Source: Microstegium vimineum
Taxonomy: Eukaryota > Streptophyta > Magnoliopsida > Poales > Poaceae
Assembly: GCA_022036555.1 (NCBI GenBank)
Contig: CM039139.1
Span: 19,119,376 to 19,183,375, forward strand
Length of the DNA stretch: 64,000 bases
Reading direction: 5' to 3'
Shown: positions 27,706 to 38,484 of the stretch, one piece after another
Layout of the letters: each line of letters begins with the position of its first letter
Position numbering within the stretch: the stretch's first letter is position 1
The notes under the pieces: model-generated
The model's input: only the letters and a program-made list of their open reading frames with translations
Databases searched by the model: none
Told to the model about the DNA's origin: nothing
Position numbers and translations under genes: made by a program

Positions 27706-28313
27706 CCCTTTGTTCTTTTCTGAAAATTAGAGGCAGGCCATCATGAGAGGCGAATATGCCAGGAACACTATGCGCAGAAAAGAAAGATCTACGCATGGCA
27801 GGATCGAAAGCTACGCGTATATATATTGGTTCTAATCAAGTGGACTGGTCCAGGTTCCTGATGGGAACTGGCCTATAGAAAATTTCCTGGTCAAGACAAA
27901 AACTCGTACGAAATTGTGTTTGTAAATTCGGGGAAAGAGGATGGTAATTGGTGGCCACATCATGATGTCCACGCCATTGGTGCACTGGTCTAGTGCTCCA
28001 TGAAGAAGACGCGGTCGATGATTACGTCGCGCATGGAAGATTCTGAACTCTATCATCAACTCTGAATTTCGAATTGAATGCTGTGTAGTTTTGAAATTAT
28101 GAAGAGAATTAACACTTGCCCACAGCAAGATCTAGATGTTCAAGTAAACCATGAAATTTCGTAATTCAGAAAACACGCCGACAAAATTAGTGCGTAGGAT
28201 CCGGCAGTTTATGAATTGCCTGTGTATGTGATAACAACCGCTGTCTGAATGTCCATAGGACAGACGAGAGCCCTGAATCCTCACTAAAATCACAGGAATG
28301 GATTCTTCATGTC

Positions 28314-28346
28314 GGACGCGGGACGCGGGACGCGAGACGCGAGACG
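28314..28346. repeat. 7-bp tandem repeat GGACGCG/AGACGCG
   Basis: Three GGACGCG units are followed by one AGACGCG and a partial AGACG. It is a small CpG-rich island in AT-rich DNA. Confidence 0.93.
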
Positions 28347-28673
28347 ACGAAAATAAAATTGCGGATGAAATCATGGGTCCTGATTGGGCTCAGTTTGGCG
28401 CACGTGAAGATGAGCATCACACTCACAGCAGCCATGCATGATTGGTACTCACTCCACTCCATGAAGCCCAACAAAATCATGAAGGTTATCATCTCCTTCA
28501 ACCAATCAACAGACATTAGTTGAACATCAAAAGTGGTTTCCAGTCAGTCGCAGGCTTGCATCCGAATAATTTTTTATAAGGCAGATGATTCACAAAGTTA
28601 ATTTATTTTTCAGCAAAGTTGACTTCATCAATCTTACTCCTCTTCTGATTAAAGAATCAGTGCTTCAGTAGCA

Positions 28674-28674
<1 letters not shown>

Positions 28675-28706
<32 letters not shown>
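28675..28706. repeat. (AGT)n microsatellite
   Basis: Ten or more uninterrupted AGT units in non-coding DNA. Confidence 0.95.
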
Positions 28707-29140
28707 CAAGGAACATCAACATGGTTTCCCCTGGGAGGCCAGCAGATAAGAACAAATCTTACTTAAAAAGGCCAAGCATATCACCAACAAATTAAGTAAC
28801 AATGGTTATCACTTTATGCCCAGTAAGTTACCTTAAAATCTGGATGATTTTGTATTCAGTGACTTAGCTTTATTGCAATGTGCAGTTTATATACCAATCC
28901 TTGCTTTGGACTACACTTTAGTAGTTTATTAGTGGCTAGCATCTGCAAGTTGCAGAGTTGCAACTGTATCTTGATGCTACCAGATGAGTAAAAAAGTCGT
29001 TATATGCAATGCAACTATATATTTCTGTATTATTTACTCAAAGCGATCCTCAGGCTCTCGCGTGATCTGAACAATTACTCCACAGGACTGTGGTTTGTAC
29101 TGTCCTCCATGCTCTGTCACTAAAAAAATCCATAGCACAT

Positions 29141-29637
29141 AGGTCCTGATTGAATTCACTGTCTGATAACAATTATCTGGCTAATAACTCATTATCTGAT
29201 TTATTTAGACTATATAATAGGTATAGATAGTGGACTAGATAATTGTTAGTTTCGGCTATAAATAACAACTATCCAACTAGCTGAACCAAATCAGATATTA
29301 ACTATTAGCTAGATAACTATTATCAGATAGTGAATCCAAATAGGGCCTTAGTTAGTGGGATAGTAAGTACAAACTAATAATTACCTAGTCTATTATCTAT
29401 CCCTGTTTGGATCTAAATGAGATAATTATTAGCAGGTAACTACTATCTTTAGGAGGTCTTGTTTGGATTCACTATCTGATAATAGTTAATTGACTAATAA
29501 CTCATTATATAATTTGGTCTAGATAGTATGATAGTTGCTATCCAGGATCCAGCTAATAATTATCCAATCTACTATCGTTTGGATTCAAAACAGATAATTA
29601 TTATCACATAGTTACTATATACATGGAACCAAACAGG
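29141..29637. mobile_element. Cluster of two related MITEs
   Basis: The first unit (29141-29348) begins AGGTCCTGATTGAATTCAC and ends, read inward, AAGGCCCTATTTGGATTCAC. Both ends lead into CTGATAAYARTTATCTRGCTAATA. The second unit (about 29395-29637) has CCTGTTTGG at each end, with the motif GGATTCACTATCTGATAATAG repeated inside it. The arms are long inverted repeats rich in TAAT/ATTA. No coding capacity. Confidence 0.7.
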
Positions 29638-29751
29638 TTATAATAGCCGATTAACCTTGGAATTTAAGATACTTTGTATTCACTTGCACGAATGTTTGTC
29701 TTGTGCTACTGTAAGCCCACTAGATTTGACGAAGTATCAGTAGATTATATC

Positions 29752-31099
29752 TTTTTTCGATAAAGGATATTCAATATCCGACCTCTACATCCGGGGATGT
29801 ACACAGCCAACAAATATAAAAAGAGATAGAAAAACAAAAAAGAGAAAAATCATAGTCTTATACATAGACCAGGACAATTACAGCAAAACGATAAATGCTT
29901 CTACCCTCTATTTGATCGACGAGAGGGCATCCTTGGCTTGCTCTTGACGCCACAGCTGAGTCCCAAATGCCGCAGTGCAGGCATGGCTAGGAGCGGGTGT
30001 GCTTGTGTTGATGTCTTCAAGAAGGTAAATGACGTTCGCAGACGCCATCATCAACGAAAGGAAGAAGGAACTTCAGCGACGCCTCCAAAGGGAAAATGAC
30101 GTTGATTGCGTCATTGCCGCCAGCCCAGCACCGCCAGACAGGGTTTTCACCCGTATTCCAATATCCTGCAAGGCACATCCAAGCCGAACCTACATACGAA
30201 GATGTCGGAGATGATCGGCAGGGTCTTCACCAGATACAGTCGGGCAGCAGAAAAACAGGGGGGCGACGATGTCCTTTGATGTTGACGTCGGAGCCGATTT
30301 ACGAGTCGCCTGGGAGCGACGTGGTCTGTGGGAGGACGGGTTGGACTGCTTGTCGAGATGGTCGGTGCGAAAACTGCCATCCACATCCGGTGCCCGGGGG
30401 TCCAGATCGACCCCCAAGCCGCCGCCTGGGGAAAGTCCCCGACCCAAGGCAAACGCCCGCCCGAGTCCGCATCGTCGGAGCACCACCCGCACTGAGAAGG
30501 GGCAGCACGGGGCATCAGCCGGCAGATCCAGGCCTGAGATACCCAGATCGGCCCGCCGCCGCCAGACCCCTTCACCGGTGTAGGTACGCCGGCTGCCGTC
30601 CATCCATCTATCAATCGGTGGAGAGAACGGTGCCGCCGTTCGCGTCGCCTAGCCCACCGGGGCGCGTGCCAGATCGGCCGCCACCCGAGCAGGTCGCCAC
30701 CTCGTAGCACCGCCGGATCGGTCACGCCTCCTCCCAGTGGCCGCCGACCCCGCCGCCGCCCTAGACCTTCCGCCGGTCGATCCGGACGCGGAAGGGCCAG
30801 GTCCTGGCGCGAAGGGAACGGATCCAGTCGAGGAGGGGCCGGATCGGCCGCGCCTCTGCCCAGGGACCACCGGTACCGGAGAAGAAGGGGGATGGAGGAG
30901 GCACGGAGGTGCACATGAGGCCTAGGGAGACGCGGACGGGGAACCTTCTTGGGGCCCGCCCTGGCCGCCGCCGCCGCGCGCAGGGAGGCGACGATGGCGG
31001 CCGAAGAGGACGCGCAGAGGGCGGCTCCGGACAGGCGGCGGCGGGTGCCCCCGAGTTGCCCATCGTGGGCGACGCGAGGGCCGGGTTGTGCTGAAACTT
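29752..31099 (-). mobile_element. Short non-LTR retroelement with 15-bp target-site duplication, internally deleted
   Basis: TCAGTAGATTATATC occurs at 29737-29751 and at 31100-31114, exactly around the element. The T-run at 29752 is the minus-strand poly(A) tail. The first ~220 bases match, base for base in many stretches, the 3' UTR of the LINE at 8848-9311 (GATGTACA, ATCATAGTCTTATA, ACCAGGA). The rest, to 31099, is GC-rich with long open frames on both strands that resemble no protein, as expected for a LINE 5' UTR. No reverse-transcriptase motif is present. I infer a deletion derivative that kept both ends. Confidence 0.78.
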
Positions 31100-31581
31100 T
31101 CAGTAGATTATATCCGAAAGTACTTCTATAATTTAGTCTGAAAAAAAGTAGTTCCACTCCCCCGGGGCTCTGCATTTGTTCGGTTTTTCTATGTAGTCAG
31201 TAAGGATAAATGTATTGGCATCTCACCCTCAGCCAGAAATGATTGGCATCTTCAACTTTTTAAATCACAAATGTACAGATTGGATGAATTTGAACTAAAT
31301 GACATGGAAGATGGGATTCTCCCATCCCGTGCTAGCTTTTATATATACTTCAAATCTCTCACAGCCCCTTTTCTCCAAAATTTCTGATGTTCCACATCAC
31401 CTAGGGCTGTTGCAAGGGCTGGAGAAATTTCAGCGTTCATGTCCGAATTTAAGCATACAAATATTCAGAACTAACAAAAATGTAAATTACGAAAAGAGGA
31501 CTAGCAGAGTACTAGCTAGCTAGCGCCGCTTGCAAGAACAAATCTTCGATCCGTCCCATTCGATCAGCTTCAGGCGGCCGG

Positions 31582-32085
31582 TCAAGAGGCGGCCTCCTGG
31601 AACTCCACCACCACCACGGCCTTGTCCTCCTGCTTGCCGCCCGCGTCGGCGTTGCGGAGGAGCCGCCGCACAGCCACGATGAGCCGCTCGGCCGTGGCCG
31701 GTGTCCGGCGGCCGCCGAGCGCGCGGCAGAAGGCGGCGTGCCCCGCGATCGCCGCCTCGACCTCCAGCTCCGACCCGCCCCCGGCTGCGACCTCCTCGCC
31801 CACGGCGTCGCCGCAGAGCCCGCACAGCCAGCGCCCGCCGTACCGCGCGCGCACGCCGGCCGCGTACGCCGGCGTGCACTCCTCCCTGAGCCCGCAGCAC
31901 GCGCACACCTCCCACTCCTCCGCCTCGGCCACGGCCACGATGGCCGGCGCCACCTCCTGCCCGGCCGCCGCCGCGGACATCGGGACGAAGAAGCCCAGAG
32001 AATCCTCCGCCGCGCGCGGTACGGCTGGAGGCAAGGGAATCAGAACTTCTGCTCCGAGAATTTTTGGATCCGTCAAGGCATGCAA
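31582..32085 (-). CDS. DUF1677 family protein
   Basis: A single-exon frame of 167 aa. Residues 58-100 hold the family signature: WEVCACCGLREECTPAYAAG, then RARYGGRWLCGLCGDAVGEE. The cysteines at 61, 63, 64, 70, 88 and 91 suggest a metal-binding fold. The C-terminal part (about 108-150) is the helical AIAGHAAFCRAL...TAERLIVAVRRLL segment, also usual in this family. DUF1677 proteins are plant specific and have no established function; some are annotated as stress or senescence responsive. The start could instead be Met36 (MSAAAAG), which begins closer to the conserved region. GC content is very high (a grass-type single-exon gene). Its 5' neighbour is unrelated non-coding DNA. Confidence 0.85.
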   Translation of the reverse strand: MHALTDPKILGAEVLIPLPPAVPRAAEDSLGFFVPMSAAAAGQEVAPAIVAVAEAEEWEVCACCGLREECTPAYAAGVRARYGGRWLCGLCGDAVGEEVAAGGGSELEVEAAIAGHAAFCRALGGRRTPATAERLIVAVRRLLRNADAGGKQEDKAVVVVEFQEAAS

Positions 32086-33409
32086 GGGCAGCGCGGCGAG
32101 GAGGCGCTACTCGCCGGTGGTGAGGTCGTGGGGGAGGAGTAGTGGATGGAGCGGCGGTTCGTCCATGGAGGAGGAGGTGGAGGTGGAGGCCTAGAGGGCA
32201 GCGGTGCTGCGATTGGTGGAGCTGGTCGCTCTGTGGGTGTGCGGCTTTTGTATTCGACGAGCTGGAGCTGGAATGGAACGGGGGAGTCCGGCAGGCAGCG
32301 TCGGTTAAAATGGCGGGAGGACGGAGGAGGGGTGTGGTGAGAGAGTTGGAGTGGGGCCCGCATCACAAATGATTGAGGTGGGAATTGCTTGGTGTTCGGG
32401 GTTTGATGAAACTGCGGCTGCTGAGCTGGCAGCGACAGCTATGTTTATTGTTGTCATTTGGTAGGTGTTTATCTACGTCTTAGTTTGGTACGGGGTACAT
32501 GTGGAACAAGTTTTTTCACTCTTAGAGCAGCTTTATTACGGAGCTGAAACTTAGGTAAAATCTTTAAGAAAACAGTTCCTCGTGATAGAAAAAAGGCAAA
32601 ATATATGTGATGCCTTTTCTTGTTTTCTTTCTATTTTTCTTTATTTCCCCTCTCCTATTGTTTTCTTTCACCCTCCCTTCTTTTCTTCCTCCTTCCTCAC
32701 CCATTCGCAGTGCCTCCCTTCGACTCTCCCATGGAGACCCCACCCTCCTCCCGCATCATGCCCACCTATAGTCTATGCCTATTTTCCTTCGCATTGGTGT
32801 TTTCGTCTGCTCTGCGCCTCACTAGCATGGTGCCAGAGCATTTCAAGGAGTGTATGCACCCTTGGACGAGGGAGCCACGAGGATGTTCCTTGGACGAACG
32901 AGCCGCAGGGTTGTTCATGGCTCTAGAGAGCACGAATCGTGGACGGAGCAACGTGGAGTGGAGACCCTCGACCCATTTGGTGAGTGGAGTCACGAAGCTA
33001 CGCATGGAGCGGCTCCAGAAGCACTATCAACCAGAGCCTAAGTTTTGACTATGTTCTAGGATATCTAGCTAACTTCTCCTAGAACGTTTTACTTACTCTT
33101 TTAGCATTATAGTGCAAAATTATACCAAACGGTAACTAATTATATGTTTCTTAAAAAAATAGACCCAATGAACTTGGTGTCTTTGACATGTTACTATAAC
33201 ACCATGTCATAACATGTTTAGTTTGGTATGAACATCTCCTAGGTATGCATCTAGGTTTATTTGGCTTGGGGAGTGTCCCCATCTGGCATCAACATGTCCT
33301 ATATCGGTTCGACCAACTATCTTTTTTGGAGGAACGAGTAGATGACATGATTATGCTGGTGGAGGGTGTGATGATGGATGACTTGTCCCCTATATGGTAA
33401 CTTGAGTTT
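32086..33409. other. DUF1677 promoter and intergenic region
   Basis: The first ~250 bases are the GC-rich 5' flank of the DUF1677 gene. The remainder (32400-33409) shows no gene; open frames at 32582-33048 are low-complexity Ser/Phe/Pro translations of pyrimidine-rich DNA. Confidence 0.5.
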
Positions 33410-34322
33410 GAGACTCACCAACAACCTGCACCCGCCACCTAGGATGAGGACCCTGGCCGACCTCCCCCGGCGGACGCCAGCGGTGGCCGCCATCTCGGTG
33501 CCGCCGACGGTCTCCCCCTTGAGTCACCTCCCTGCTTTGTGCTCCCTGCCTGACCCCCTCCAGCGTGCTCCATCCACGTCTCTTGACTACGGATCCACGA
33601 TCAGTGGATAAGCCATCAATGTTCCATCATCGCCGCCAGCGTACGACATCTTGGTGGAGGCTCCCTTCTCCACTGCCTCCGAGCACCTCTAGCAACGTGA
33701 GCTCCTATTGAATGTAAGCGCGGACGTCGATGCATCAGCTACTCCTGGGTAGGTCGCGTCACTGTTGCCTCCACCCGCGAGGCTCACACCTTCCTCTATG
33801 CCAACCTACTCGGCCATTGGATGGCAGTGTCCATCGTCGATGCCTCGCCTACCGTAGATAGGTCTCCGCACCCAATGACAATGGGTGGCAGGAGACCCCC
33901 CCCCCCCGACTGCAAGTGCGTCTTGCGATCACCTTGACTGAGAAGCACCTTCTGCAAACCGGATGATTCCCGAGGAGCTTCACGACAAATGATTCAACTA
34001 TCTACTCGCATCTTGCAGTGACTTGCTGGTTGGCATGACGTTGTTTGGGACTAACTAGCGGTATGTCATCTCCGTTGATGTCGATCATGAAAGCGTATGA
34101 TAAAATCTGCAGTGGGTAATATGCATACACTATGTGAGTTATTTTCACCGGACGACGACATGGGTTTAGACCTCATAGTCGGCTCTACAAGTTGGGTTGA
34201 TCAATGTACAATGTAACAACGTAGTTTTCAGTATACTAGGAAGGGTTTCAACGTCTATGTATTAATATTGTATATCTTAATATAAAGATGTATAAAACTT
34301 TTTGTGTGATTGAGAAAAAATA
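33410..34322 (+). mobile_element. Possible decayed non-LTR retroelement end
   Basis: A GC-rich start with broken frames gives way to an AT-rich stretch ending TATCTTAATATAAAGATGTATAAAAC...GAGAAAAAA at about 34285-34320. That gradient and the A-rich end look like the 3' part of a plus-strand retroelement. No domain is recognisable and no target duplication was found. Confidence 0.3.
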
Positions 34323-34814
34323 TTCACTACATTAAAATAAACAACCAACAATACGTGTAGGATGGAACGCAAGATCCAATGGATCCACTCCACACGGTGC
34401 TATTGCGTGAACCAAACTCGCAAGGTAGCCACAGAGTTAAAAGGGGAACAGCAGTTGGTGGCGCCACGTCAGGGGATAAGCTGGCATTAGATGCCAGCAC
34501 TGGACAGATATATGCTCCACCACAGCACTGTGGTGTGGTACCACGTACCGTGCCTGTCTGGGAAGACTCGGGCCTACTTGTCGATGCCACCCCTCACTTG
34601 CCTCTTTTATATGTCCTCGTCAAGTGATTTTCTCCCTGCAAAAAAATGAAGATTATAGCATAGCAAATGGGAACTCGCCTGATGACTCCAACAGTATCGG
34701 TATGTAGTGGCATAAATGGTTGTTGTCTTGCTGAACTGTGTTCGGCTAGCCAAGGGACCAGTTTGACGAGTGACTACTCAGACATACTATGCTACTAGCC
34801 CTGTTGTAATTTGT

Positions 34815-35108
34815 ACTATCCTTTGTTCCAAAGTACCTATAGTTTAATTTATCTAAAAATAGTTTCTTAAAAGCAATATGTAGTATCTTATTTTGTTTTT
34901 TCGTCAATTCAAACTTCTCTAGTTTTGACTAAACTTTAGAAAAATATGCTAATGTATATATATTTTCAAATAAATGCCCCATCAAGACATCTTTTATGAG
35001 GAATTAATGAAAATAATTTAATGCTTTAGGTGTTCTTACATTTTCTATTAGTTGTATTAGCCGGCAAAAGCCATTGCTTTTTATATATTAGATGCTTTGG
35101 ACCCTGCA
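34815..35108. mobile_element. Probable decayed Stowaway-type MITE
   Basis: TTTGTTCCAAAGTACCTATAG at about 34833 and AGATGCTTTGGACC at about 35090 are the usual inward sequences of grass Stowaway-like ends, here partly degraded. The interval between is AT-rich and non-coding. Confidence 0.4.
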
Positions 35109-35139
35109 TGAATCCACCTAGCTAACTATTAGTTGTGTT

Positions 35140-35680
35140 ATAGCATCTCCAAGAGACTTTATAAAATATATTCTTCAAATCATCATTTAAAGAGTCATTT
35201 GAGTAAAAATTATTTTCTATATCTTTATACTTTTAATAACTTTTCTAGATCTCATGCGCAGTTTAGAGAGTCATTCTTGTCTTCTATATTTGACTAGCGA
35301 AAAACTCAGAATAGAAGATAGCTATATTTGCATAACCATTTAAAAAAGTGTTGGAGTATGTTTTTTCAATAAAATTTATATTCCTACTATTTAGGAACAA
35401 TATAGAGAATATATTTTTGCTAAATACTAGAAATAGAGATTTTGTTGAAAACACGCACTCTAACAACTTTTCTAAATGGTTATGCAAATATAGTTATCTT
35501 CTATTCTGGGGTTTTTGCTAGCCAAATATAGAAGACGATAATGACTGATATCTAGACTGCGCATGAGATATAGAAAGACTGTTGGAAAACATAAAGATAT
35601 ACAAAATGATTTTTACTCAAATAACTCTCTAAATCATGATTTAGAGAGTATATTTTACAAAGTCTCTTAGAGATGCTCTT
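35140..35680. mobile_element. Large foldback (inverted-repeat) MITE
   Basis: Two arms of about 225 bases (35140-35370 and 35455-35680) are inverted copies with roughly 85 percent identity by eye, separated by about 85 bases. Matching landmarks are CTATATTTGCATAACCATTT against AAATGGTTATGCAAATATAG, and CTCATGCGCAGT against ACTGCGCATGAG. It would fold into one long hairpin. It shares its outer sequence with the MITE at 24509-24775. Confidence 0.8.
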
Positions 35681-35970
35681 AAGAGCAACTCCAATAGAGT
35701 GACTAAATGCATTCGTGAAGCTATTTATAGCTATTGTGCTCCAAAACATCACTCCAACAGCTTGTGTATATCGTTTTCTATTTTACCCAACTGTTATCCC
35801 TTCATTCTCGCTCGCCATATTTACATAGCGAGTCATGTTTGTTATACGTGTTTTCCAATTTAGCTAGACTGTTGTAAAACTCTACATTTTAGATGAGTTT
35901 TCTATTTTACATAATAGCACAATCTCATAGTTTAGCATCTAATTTTAGCAAATCTCTTGGAGTTGTTCTT
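35681..35970. mobile_element. MITE with AAGAGCAACTCCAA ends
   Basis: The left end AAGAGCAACTCCAA and the right end TTGGAGTTGTTCTT are near-perfect inverted repeats about 290 bases apart. It abuts the foldback element to its left with no intervening base. No coding capacity. Confidence 0.7.
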
Positions 35971-36585
35971 ATGTAGCAAAAAACAGTTACTCCCTCCGTC
36001 TAAAAATGATAATCGTATTAGACCATAGAAAAAGTCATACAAAATAGATTTTGACCATTAATTCTCTTATCTCTACTATAATTGAAATCATCTAAAAAGA
36101 GTGGGAAGCCTGATCTCACCTCTTGACCCCCACAGTCCGGCTTCCCACCCGCCCAGGCCGACGCACATGACGAAGGTTCCGTGTCATCCTCACATCATCG
36201 TCGCTCGTCCTCATCAGGTCGTTTGGTGCGACATTTTCATCGGGTTGTCGCCCAGCCGTGCGCGTGCGATCCTCACGGCAATCACGCACGCCATCATCGG
36301 GTCCCTGGTTGTTGCGGAGTCCGCATCCTCCGTCATATTTTCCGCCGCGCTCGCTCCGTCTCCTCCTATCCATCCTTGAAGCGGGCGGAATACAGGGCGT
36401 GCAGCAGTGGCGTGGACGTGTAGGATGAGCGGGGGTCCCACGGCTAGGCCTCCCCTGGATCAGCCGCCACACCACCGGTGTCGCCCTGTGGACAGCCGAA
36501 GGCTCCAGACTCGCGCCCGTGACAGCAAAGGTTGCGGAAGGCGTGGTGCTGGCTGTGGTTGTCCGCCCGCGACCCGGCGCGCATG
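35971..36585. other. GC-rich unassigned sequence left of the copia element
   Basis: A lone Stowaway-type end (ACTCCCTCCGTCT) lies at about 35992. From about 36100 the DNA turns GC-rich and stays so up to the copia insertion. The GC-rich character resumes directly after the element at 50361. This suggests one gene-like or promoter-like segment was split, but I recognise no protein in any frame. Confidence 0.4.
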
Positions 36586-38433
36586 TGAAAGCCCATGTTT
36601 GGTTTTGAGTAATTGATGAAACTTATGGACTAACCCTTTAACTAAGTGTATGATCAAGATAGGGTGGTTCACCTTAAGACATGGAGCTACATGAAGGATC
36701 ATGATGTATCAAGTGCTCCATGACTAAGGAAAAGAAGAAAGAGAAAAACAAAATGGACCCAAGGCAAAGGTATATCCATAGGGCCATTTTTGGTTTAGTG
36801 ATCAAGACACTATAGAGAGTGTGATCACATTTAGGATAGATAACCGTACTATCAAGAAGGGAAAACTTGTTTCGATTACGGATATCATGTGCCACTAGGT
36901 TTGCATTGCATCCATATAAAATGAACCTAAGTGACACAAAGAACTAAAGTAAAATCCATGAAAATATATTGTAAAGGCTAACACAGGTGAACAAAGGTAT
37001 GAATCACAAGGTGTTAGCACATGGAAGCTTGGAGAAGAAGTAGAGGCTCGGTTTGGCACTCAGACAGGCTCCGGACGGAGGGTCCGGACGCAGGCAAGAG
37101 GTCGTCCGGACCAATGGGCATGCGTTCGGTTGCATACCTAGCCTCGGCCTCTCTGGACAGGAGGTCCGGACGCTAAAGGGAGTCCGGACGCTGACTCCGG
37201 TCATGCGTCCGGAGCTCAGCGCTCTCTGTACTCCTCTCTGGTGGATTTATCTGGACGCAAGGCATGGTCCGGACCGAGGACACCGGACGTGTGTCCGGAT
37301 TCAGGGGGCTCTCTAGACCCTCTCTGCGTAGGGTCCGGACGCAGAAGAAGGCGAGTCCGGACGCTACTGCTGCATGCGTCCGGAGGTGGCACGTCAGCAA
37401 CAGACAGGGCGCTAACGACAGGATTTGAAATGGAGGAGGGTCCGGACGCAAGCACGTTTGTCCGGACCCCCCATGCAAAGTGCGTCCGGAGGTCTGCAGA
37501 AAGTGGAAATGAGGAGCAAAACGGCTAGCTCGATGGTGGTTGCTATTTAAGTGGTTTGGCCGTCTCCTAGGGCTCACTCTTGCACCTCTCATTCATTTGA
37601 TACACTTGTGCTTGCTTGAGATAGCCCCCAACTAATCTCTCTTTGCTTCAATTGCATTCTTGTGAGAGTTTGAGTAATCCAAGTGCTTTGATCATTGCAT
37701 TGCATCTTAGTGGCACTTGGTCATCGTCATCGCCACGTGGTTTCTTGTTATTTTTGGTGTTTGCCAACACCTAGACGGCTTGGCGATTGAGGAGAAGCTT
37801 TGGCACGAGTTGGTGATTGTTCGTGGCCGGCTTCATCATTGTGAGAGGGCTTGTACCCACCTCGGCGGAGCGCCTCTAGTGGATTGCTCGTGTCTTTGAG
37901 TTACTCTCATTTGGGTGGTTTCTTGTGGCGCTCGAGTTAGTGGGCTTGGCTTGTGAATTGCCAATTAGCCACCGAAACACCATTTGAGTAGTCGACACAA
38001 TGGGGACTAGCTTGGTGGCAACCAAGTGAACCTCGAGAGTAAAATCGATTGTCATCTTGTCTCCCAGCTATTCATTGGTATTTATTGTGATTGGTTCTCT
38101 ACATTGACATCCATACATCACAAGGCATCGATATAACAATCACCTCCTCTCTTGTATTTACCTTGTTCATATCTTGCTTAGTTAGCTCTTTTGTTATCTT
38201 GTTAGCTTTGCTAGTTAGTTGTTCTTGCTAGCTCAAGTTAAGTACCTTAGGTTCTTGCTATTGATTGTTAGGCACTTAGCTAACTAGAATTGCATTGGAT
38301 AGGTGGCTTTGCACCCCAAGTAGAGCTAGAGCAAAAAAGCTTCGCCTGAGTGTTATCTAACCTTTTGCTCTAGTGTTTTGTAGAATTTTTATTAGGCTAT
38401 TCACCCCCCCCTCTAGCCATCTAGGACCTTTCA
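36586..38433 (+). repeat. Left LTR of the copia element
   Basis: 1848 bases, matching 48510-50360 nearly throughout. The region 37068-37490 holds a cluster of TCCGGA palindromes. A CT-rich end (CACCCCCCCCTCTAGCCATC) precedes the terminal TTTCA. Confidence 0.95.
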
Positions 38434-38435
38434 AG

Positions 38436-38447
38436 TGGTATCAGAGC
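38436..38447 (+). other. Primer-binding site (initiator tRNA-Met type)
   Basis: TGGTATCAGAGC begins two bases after the left LTR. It is the standard plant copia primer-binding site, complementary to the 3' end of initiator tRNA-Met. Confidence 0.93.
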
Positions 38448-38484
38448 CGTGGTCACCGCTATTATCAAGGCTTAACAACCTTCG

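Larger units (their letters stand above)
27706..29140. other. Intergenic region
   Basis: No gene seen. Several open frames on the minus strand between 27832 and 28516 resemble no family. Two short tandem repeats are listed separately. Confidence 0.55.

Noticed and set aside
28313..28706. Short tandem repeats considered as a CRISPR-like array
   Set aside because: Units are 3-7 bases with no spacers, in a plant nuclear genome; they are simple microsatellites.
30096..31175. GC-rich frames of 203 aa (+) and 342 aa (-)
   Set aside because: They lie inside a non-LTR element bounded by a target duplication. They are Pro/Arg/Gly-rich and have no domain; more likely a retroelement 5' UTR.
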